Shown here: positions 19,980 through 22,500 of the stretch, in pieces
Layout of the letters: the number at the start of each line of letters is the position of its first letter
Numbering within the stretch: the stretch's first letter is position 1
DNA from: Chrysomallon squamiferum
Lineage: Eukaryota > Mollusca > Gastropoda > Neomphalida > Peltospiridae
Assembly: GCA_012295275.1 (NCBI GenBank)
Contig: CM022679.1
Span: 4,732,657 to 4,755,156 of the forward strand
Direction of reading: 5' to 3'
DNA length: 22,500 bases
Program-made: the position numbers and the translations under genes
Notes under the pieces: model-generated
The model's input: only the letters and a program-made list of their open reading frames with translations
Told to the model about the DNA's origin: nothing
Database searches by the model: none

Positions 19980-20301
19980 GCTCTTGTTGTTATTATTATT
20001 GTTTTAATTTTTACTGTTATTATTATTTTTTTTTTTATTATTGTTATTGTTGTTGTTATTGTTATTATTACTGTTGTCATTATCATTGTTATTATTACTA
20101 TTCAAGACTTTTAGACATGTTACCAGTAAATGAGTAATCATTATTTTATTATGAAATTAAAAAAAAATTAATATTAGTTATTAGTATCACAATTATTATC
20201 ATTATCATTTGTCATTATTCTTATTACAGTCTTCATCATTGTTGTCATCATCATCATCATCATTATTACTCACCGACTTCAGTGGACACAGCAATTCCCA
20301 T
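6400..20301 (-). CDS. PIK3AP1: PIK3AP1/BCAP-like adaptor (TIR-DBB-ankyrin), 14-exon gene model
   Basis: Fourteen minus-strand exons join in phase to 2400 nt, or 799 residues, close to the roughly 800 of vertebrate BCAP. Every junction uses GT-AG. Order: Ser/Asp-rich N-terminus (1-75), TIR-type domain (76-200), acidic linker (206-215), DBB region (about 220-380), ankyrin-like helices with VLHFAAEYNL (385-445), tyrosine motifs YVNV (470) and YLNM (483), PxxxPR (507-512), a Ser/Pro-rich GC-rich segment (542-668), a basic amphipathic stretch (677-692), an acidic patch (739-752) and a basic C-terminus. By family knowledge BCAP, BANK and insect Dof are cytoplasmic adaptors; phosphorylated YxxM recruits PI3K p85, and the TIR domain links to Toll-type signalling. 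Vertebrate BCAP has four YxxM motifs; only one is seen here. Exon order, phase and the TIR-DBB-ankyrin combination make the family call strong. One-to-one orthology with PIK3AP1 rather than BANK1 or Dof is less sure. Confidence 0.85.
6490..7241 (-). other. Intron 13 of the BCAP-like gene
   Basis: No exon seen. Contains (TAAA)n and TA tracts (6506-6560), a short CA tract and several A-rich runs. Confidence 0.6.
7242..7283 (-). CDS. PIK3AP1: BCAP-like exon 13 (residues 757-770), 42-nt microexon
   Basis: Acceptor TTTTTTTCAG and donor TTTG|GTAAGT are both strong; phase 0 in and out. It encodes RSCKKQFGKGKSFL, a basic 14-residue insert. It could be a cassette exon, since skipping keeps the frame. 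Confidence 0.65.
7284..7944 (-). other. Intron 12 of the BCAP-like gene
   Basis: No exon seen. It is mostly unique AT-rich sequence with a short TA run near 7643. Confidence 0.6.
7945..8027 (-). CDS. PIK3AP1: BCAP-like exon 12 (residues 729-756): DSGSYS and acidic patch
   Basis: Acceptor TTGTGTTTCAG and donor TCCA|GTATGT; phase 1 in, 0 out. It encodes RKYSHTAELERDSGSYSDEE followed by DDKEAGSP. DSGSYS (740-745) fits the DSGxxS phosphodegron pattern, and the acidic run suits CK2 phosphorylation. Confidence 0.75.
8069..8526 (-). repeat. Interspersed TCTAAAATAACAG units between CA tracts
   Basis: Units occur at 8069, 8117, 8205, 8243, 8363, 8394 and 8514, plus a variant at 8101, mostly separated by (CA)n. 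In transcript sense each reads (TG)n then CTGTTATTTTAGA, which resembles a 3' splice site. The true exon 12 acceptor lies 40 nt after the last unit. Confidence 0.85.
8648..8885 (-). repeat. 37-bp minisatellite
   Basis: The motif GTATGAATAC recurs at 8685, 8722, 8759 (one variant base), 8796, 8833 and 8870, an exact 37-bp period. Shorter, diverged copies precede it from about 8560. Each unit includes ACACAATACACATGTTTACT. Confidence 0.9.
8920..9135. repeat. (CATA)n microsatellite block
   Basis: Tetranucleotide CATA/TACA runs mixed with TATA runs, inside intron 11. All open frames here are Tyr/Ile/His/Thr translations of the repeat. Confidence 0.85.
9943..10006 (-). CDS. PIK3AP1: BCAP-like exon 11 (residues 708-728)
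   Basis: Acceptor TTTTCATTGCAG and donor GGAA|GTAAGT; phase 0 in, 1 out. It encodes KTKVTSTTRLFQNLNKSVSA plus G, a second basic, amphipathic piece resembling the end of exon 10. Confidence 0.75.
10007..10470 (-). other. Intron 10 of the BCAP-like gene
   Basis: No exon seen. Contains (AAAT)n at 10018-10042, a poly-A run at 10141-10160, and degenerate CAGT/CAAT tetramers at about 10180-10275. Confidence 0.6.
10471..10587 (-). CDS. PIK3AP1: BCAP-like exon 10 (residues 669-707): basic amphipathic segment
   Basis: Acceptor TATGTTTTTCTAG and donor CAAG|GTTTGC; phase 0 in and out, so it can be skipped. It encodes GKKTGRFSKFLNKFRRHP, a basic amphipathic stretch that could contact acidic membrane lipids (inference). 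Confidence 0.8.
10588..10957 (-). other. Intron 9 of the BCAP-like gene
   Basis: No exon seen. Filled by degenerate (TCTG)n/(TCTA)n at 10660-10800 and (CA)n at 10864-10925. Confidence 0.6.
10958..11337 (-). CDS. PIK3AP1: BCAP-like exon 9 (residues 542-668): GC-rich, Ser/Pro-rich
   Basis: Acceptor CCCTCGCTCAG and donor ACAG|GTTTGT; phase 1 in, 0 out. It encodes SSDDCVPPDGLSPLRSGH, a helical KPESLTEVLSKIQKKPTKAQ, a Gly/Ala/Pro-rich middle, PPSPTKPRSFSLG and AYERIPDDEKDD with a possible phosphotyrosine at 652. It is much richer in G+C and CpG than its surroundings. Confidence 0.85.
11338..11957 (-). other. Intron 8 of the BCAP-like gene
   Basis: It has two blocks: a GAGG/GAAT/GAGT tetranucleotide minisatellite at 11345-11590 next to the exon 9 acceptor, and TG/TATG tracts at 11690-11930. 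Confidence 0.65.
11345..11590 (-). repeat. Tetranucleotide array forming the exon 9 polypyrimidine tract
   Basis: On the plus strand the array is (GAGG)n, (GAAT)n and (GAGT)n. On the transcribed strand it is a 240-nt C/T-rich tract (CATT, CCTC, CACT) that runs straight into the acceptor CCCTCGCTCAG. The exon frame stays open through it as Pro/Ser/Leu/His/Phe repeats, which is a by-product. Confidence 0.85.
11958..12026 (-). CDS. PIK3AP1: BCAP-like exon 8 (residues 519-541)
   Basis: Acceptor GTGTTTTTAAG and donor GACA|GTTAGT; phase 1 in and out. It encodes AEIGRFHAESSSSSITFDND plus NSD, a Ser/Asp-rich linker. Support comes from phase and splice sites; the sequence itself is low in complexity. 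Confidence 0.65.
12027..13129 (-). other. Intron 7 of the BCAP-like gene
   Basis: No exon seen. Contains TA/TG/TATG tracts at 12170-12500, a short TAGCTATGT-type repeat at 12515-12585, and a long (ATT)n block at 12735-13106. Confidence 0.6.
12735..13106. repeat. Long imperfect (ATT)n block
   Basis: About 370 nt of ATT/TTA triplets with interruptions, ending 24 nt from the exon 7 donor. The Tyr/Ile open frame here is a repeat translation. Confidence 0.9.
13130..13207 (-). CDS. PIK3AP1: BCAP-like exon 7 (residues 493-518): proline motif
   Basis: Acceptor TTGTTTTCCACAG; the donor CTAG|GTTAAC is weak but phase-consistent. It encodes VKPSTRKVVEHAQKPVPKPR followed by SKTLSL. KPVPKPR holds PxxxPR, the CIN85/CD2AP-type SH3 ligand pattern. 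Confidence 0.75.
13208..13679 (-). other. Intron 6 of the BCAP-like gene
   Basis: No exon seen. Contains GTA/AAT triplet runs at 13430-13490 and ATT triplets near 13580-13605. Confidence 0.6.
13680..13820 (-). CDS. PIK3AP1: BCAP-like exon 6 (residues 446-492): YVNV and YLNM motifs
   Basis: Acceptor GCATTTTCAG and donor GCCG|GTAAAT; phase 1 in and out. It encodes GYVNVPPGDDSEDSYLNMEN. YLNM fits the p85 SH2 consensus YxxM, and YVNV fits the Grb2-type YxN consensus. Acidic residues before the second Tyr suit a tyrosine-kinase substrate. Confidence 0.85.
13821..15285 (-). other. Intron 5 of the BCAP-like gene
   Basis: No exon seen on the minus strand. Contains (TTTA)n at 13960-13998, (TA)n at 14068-14090 and 14168-14202, (AAAT)n at 14510-14570, CA/TATG tracts at 14975-15115, and (CAGA)n with (CTGA)n at 15155-15212. 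Confidence 0.6.
15286..15495 (-). CDS. PIK3AP1: BCAP-like exon 5 (residues 376-445): ankyrin-like repeats
   Basis: Acceptor CAATCTACAG and donor TACG|GTGAGT; phase 1 in and out. It contains WPTVLHFAAEYNLEHFATEL and YPCEIAREKGFASLGEML. These are the two ankyrin-type helical units conserved after the DBB domain in BCAP/BANK proteins. This is the most diagnostic exon of the gene. Confidence 0.9.
15496..15985 (-). other. Intron 4 of the BCAP-like gene
   Basis: A 490-nt intron of which about 370 nt is a homopurine/homopyrimidine minisatellite (see separate entry). The remaining sequence next to exon 4 is ordinary. Confidence 0.7.
15530..15902 (-). repeat. 15-17-bp GGAAGAATGGAAGAAAG minisatellite, pyrimidine-rich in the transcript
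   Basis: Some 12 imperfect units of GGAAGAATGGAAGAAAG type fill about 15600-15810, flanked by (AAAGTG)n and A-rich purine runs. The transcribed strand is almost pure C/T and ends within 35 nt of the exon 5 acceptor. Confidence 0.85.
15986..16252 (-). CDS. PIK3AP1: BCAP-like exon 4 (residues 287-375): DBB helical part
   Basis: The acceptor is CTGTTTCAG; the donor GGAG|GTTGGT is weak but is the only nearby choice that keeps phase with exon 5. It encodes SVHFRVESENKN, then helical sequence (LEQLRSLLEDSTSPLTLMCQALGIP) through PFMMQVFESQEHG. Confidence 0.85.
16253..16428 (-). other. Intron 3 of the BCAP-like gene, built of 33-bp repeats
   Basis: This is the shortest intron (176 nt). About 133 nt of it (16269-16401) is four tandem copies of a 30-33-bp unit. 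Confidence 0.8.
16269..16401 (-). repeat. 33-bp tandem repeat with splice-acceptor-like content
   Basis: Units start at 16269, 16302, 16335 and 16365, with a remnant at 16397. In transcript sense each has TTTAG or TTTCAG followed by TCTGAAATC (or TCTTAAATC, TTTGAAATC). Two units carry TACTAA, a branch-point-like hexamer. Confidence 0.8.
16429..16561 (-). CDS. PIK3AP1: BCAP-like exon 3 (residues 243-286): DBB region
   Basis: Acceptor TTTTTACACAG and donor CCAG|GTAAGC are present; phase 0 in, 1 out. It encodes SGSELYLLLDHKADEAVN followed by an alternating hydrophobic stretch ending in YKFTIP. This is consistent with the beta-rich Ig/TIG-like part of DBB domains. Confidence 0.85.
17004..17106. 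repeat. (TG)n microsatellite
   Basis: About 100 nt of nearly pure TG dinucleotides. On the transcribed strand it is (CA)n. Confidence 0.9.
18454..18660. repeat. About 60-bp direct repeat, four imperfect copies
   Basis: The TAATGTTTC-type motif recurs at 18454, 18509, 18569 and 18630. Each of the middle units holds an inverted pair CATTTTC/GAAAATG (or a close variant) and GGAAAATTATTTATTG. Confidence 0.7.
18745..19065. repeat. TATG/TG microsatellite, higher-order units
   Basis: Runs of TATG and TG are arranged in three larger units. Each contains TGTATG...GGGG...GTGTGTATCT, with starts near 18780, 18855 and 18960. Confidence 0.75.
19111..19808 (-). CDS. PIK3AP1: BCAP-like exon 2 (residues 10-242): N-terminus and TIR domain
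   Basis: The acceptor TTTGTTTCTCAG and the donor GTG|GTAAGT are both strong. The exon encodes a Ser/Thr/Pro/Asp-rich leader, then the TIR-type domain starting TSIAIVCEED with CILILLG in its later core, then an acidic run (DDGDDDDD), then KVIKVFPSDSLV. If exon 1 were not used, translation could start at ATG 19764-19762, which has an ACCATGG context. Confidence 0.9.
19809..20273 (-). other. Intron 1 of the BCAP-like gene
   Basis: Mostly ATT/GTT triplet repeats (19950-20110 and 20165-20265). Short unique sequence remains next to each splice site. Confidence 0.55.
20274..20301 (-). CDS. PIK3AP1: BCAP-like exon 1 (residues 1-9)
   Basis: This exon encodes MGIAVSTEV plus one base, then a consensus donor G|GTGAGT. 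The ATG has A at -3 and G at +4. An in-frame TGA lies 18 nt upstream, so this ATG opens the frame. Phase 1 matches exon 2. The short length means it rests on the start context, donor and phase together. Confidence 0.6.
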
Positions 20302-20824
20302 TGTTAAATTAACTTCATATCAATAATTTTGTTTAAATAGTTATTTATTTACTTATTTAATTTTCATGTTTTTTTTTTTCACTTTCTCTTTTCAGTGACT
20401 GTTTCACGTTTGTCAGGACAAGAGTAACCGAAGAAGAGAGCAGGAAAATAGCACTTGAGAAAAAGTTTTAAAAACAGGAAGTAGTTAGAAGCAATAAGAT
20501 GTTGTTTTTGTTATTAACTAATTTTTATATATATTTATATATATATATATATATGTATGTATATGTATACACTTTATTTATTTTCTTTTGCCCTCTGACT
20601 CTTAATGGGCTAACATGTGAATTACTTTCTGTCAAAATAAACCCACAAACAGTGACTTCCTCTACAAATGAAAAATGGAATTAAAATTATTTTGCTGTTT
20701 TTTTTTTTTTTTTTTTGTTTTTTTGTTTGTTTGTTTGTTGTTGTTGTTGTTATTGTTGACAATTATTAATATTAGTAGTGGTAATACCAGGAGTAGAATT
20801 TCTTCATTATGATGATGATAGAAA

Positions 20825-20856
<32 letters not shown>

Positions 20857-21153
20857 TATATTATTATTAATTTTTACTAACATTAGTAGTAGAAGAAGTA
20901 TTATTACTATCATCATCATCACAATTATTATTATTATTTATTATTTATTATTATTATTATTATTATCACTAATATTAATATTATCACTATTATTATTATT
21001 ATTATTATGATAATTATTTACACAGGTATATGTTACTGACTGAGAATATTACAGGTAAGTGAACTGAACACAGGTGTCAGTAAAGACTAACACAATAATC
21101 ACTCAAACGTTTCTAATATCACAAAGATCAATCATTCAGGTGACTAAACACTC

Positions 21154-21317
21154 CACACCTGATAGACACACCTTATAGATAGATACACCTTACAGATACA
21201 CCTGATAGATACACCTGATAGATACACCTGATAGATACACCTTATAGATATATACACCTTCTAGAGATACACCTTATAGATACACCTGATAGACACAACT
21301 GATAGATACACCTGATG
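21154..21317. repeat. 13-bp GATAGATACACCT minisatellite
   Basis: About 12 units of GATAGATACACCT with small variations (TTATAGATACACC, GATAGACACAACT), the central ones in exact 13-bp register. Confidence 0.9.
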
Positions 21318-21786
21318 AATATATATTCAAAAATAATGAATGTTTTTAAAACATTTAGTTAAAACTCTGCTATTATTATTATTATTATTTTTTTTTTTTT
21401 TTTGAAAATGAAGTTTTAATATTTAATGTGAATGAATGAAAACAATTATTTGATTCAGTGACCCATAAGTATTTCGAAAACATGAATGCGGTATTAGGTA
21501 CAAAATAAGTGTCTCTCTGTGTGTGTGTGTGAAACAAAAAACAATGAAAGAAGGAGCAGAAAGTTGAAGAGAAATAAAAGGAATAAGACAACAAATTAAT
21601 TAAGTGAATATCAATAAACAGTTCAGTTTAAATGATAAAATCATTACATTCTGAGCCCGAGGTTCTGGTACAGATTTAATGTGGAAAAGAAAAGAAGAAG
21701 AAAAAGAGGTCAACTTTTACATATTTATTAACTGGGACACTCAGAACTACACAGGTAATAATCACTAACACATTTACACATACACA

Positions 21787-21820
<34 letters not shown>

Positions 21821-21979
21821 AAACACCAATACATATGTACCGATATCTACAGATTACATAAAAATATGTATGTGTGCACTGATATATTTATTTACAAGTA
21901 TTTATATATATATATATGTATGTATATGTGCACTGATATATGTATTTACAACATAAGTTTGAATAAATATATGCATGTA

Positions 21980-22014
<35 letters not shown>

Positions 22015-22130
22015 TAGAATGTGTATATGTGTATATTTTAAGCTATAAAATAAAAAAGATGAATTATTCATATTAATACTGGTATAAAAATAAAATTAAA
22101 AAATGAAATAAAATCAGCGATACCTCGTTT

Positions 22131-22190
22131 GTGAGATCTCAGAGAATGCCACACGCCTTTACACATAATCATTTTCTTAAACATCACAAA
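22131..22190 (-). other. Possible alternative first exon of the BCAP-like gene
   Basis: The minus strand has an ATG opening MFKKMIMCKGVWHSLRSHKR, then one base and the donor-like CGAG|GTATCG. Its phase (1) would join exon 2 in frame. There is no other support, and the donor is only moderate. Confidence 0.2.
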
Positions 22191-22500
22191 TTCCACAACA
22201 CTGAACCGTTTTTCACAAAATAAAACTCACAAAATAGCTAAATTTTTCACAAAGTTAAACTCCGAAATAGCTTTTTTTTTTTTTTAACAAAATAGATTCA
22301 AAAAGCAGGTATTTTTTCAGTCACAATTGATTTTTTTTTTTTTTTTTAATTTTTAAATTTAAATTCTTTTAATTAATAAAATTCAGAAGAAATTATCTTC
22401 CCCAATCATTAAAAATTCAGCTAATCACAATAAAATAATGAAAAAAAAAAAAAAAATCAGCGTTGTTTTTCCTAATCATCAGAAAGACAATAATATCCAA

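Larger units (their letters stand above)
20302..22500. other. Upstream flank of the BCAP-like gene
   Basis: No confident gene. It holds unique sequence at 20380-20500 that may be 5' UTR or promoter, a TA run at 20527-20556, T/GTT and ATT blocks at 20695-21010, a 13-bp minisatellite at 21154-21317, CA/TG tracts at 21778-22012, and a possible alternative first exon at 22131-22190. The last 200 nt are A- and T-runs. Confidence 0.5.

Noticed and set aside
1-22500. tRNA genes, tRNA-derived SINEs, rRNA, transposase or reverse-transcriptase genes
   Set aside because: I saw no convincing A-box/B-box pair, no rRNA-like block and no transposon protein motif. A covariance-model and repeat-library search would settle this.

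Overview
The window is AT-rich nuclear DNA from an animal, dense in microsatellites and minisatellites. It has spliceosomal GT-AG introns, Kozak-type starts and no bacterial operon structure. The main gene is a PIK3AP1/BCAP-type signalling adaptor, and beside it lies an RS/KR-rich protein resembling sperm nuclear basic proteins. Together these fit an invertebrate bilaterian, most plausibly a mollusc or other lophotrochozoan. That assignment is inference; no marker here fixes the species.

Layout. (1) 1-139, minus: the first 46 codons of an unrecognised gene running off the left edge. (2) 140-2500: repeat-rich intergenic DNA containing a perfect CRE (TGACGTCA) at 1254. (3) 2554-2988, plus: an intronless 144-residue protein, 35% Lys+Arg, with an RS-repeat block and no cysteine. 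It is preceded by a TATA-like box and a perfect CRE. A textbook replication-dependent histone 3' stem-loop lies 78 bases after the stop, with a purine-rich element behind it. (4) 3083-6399: intergenic or 3'-UTR DNA with CA/TG/TA tracts and a 32-bp tandem repeat just after the next gene. (5) 6400-20301, minus: a complete 14-exon model for a 799-residue BCAP-like protein. All junctions keep phase and the exons sum to exactly 2400 nt. (6) 20302-22500: upstream flank, mostly repeats, with one possible alternative first exon near 22130-22190.

The BCAP-like protein has an acidic/Ser-rich N-terminus, a TIR-type domain, a DBB region ending in ankyrin-like helices, a tyrosine-motif segment (YVNV, YLNM), a PxxxPR proline motif, and a basic C-terminal region. 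By family knowledge such proteins carry phosphotyrosine signals to PI3K and act in Toll-type signalling.

The signals most worth a second look are the histone-type 3' end on a non-histone basic protein, and the introns of the BCAP-like gene. Several of these introns are built from tandem repeats that look like duplicated 3' splice sites or greatly enlarged polypyrimidine tracts. Most other open frames in the window are translations of simple repeats and are not genes.
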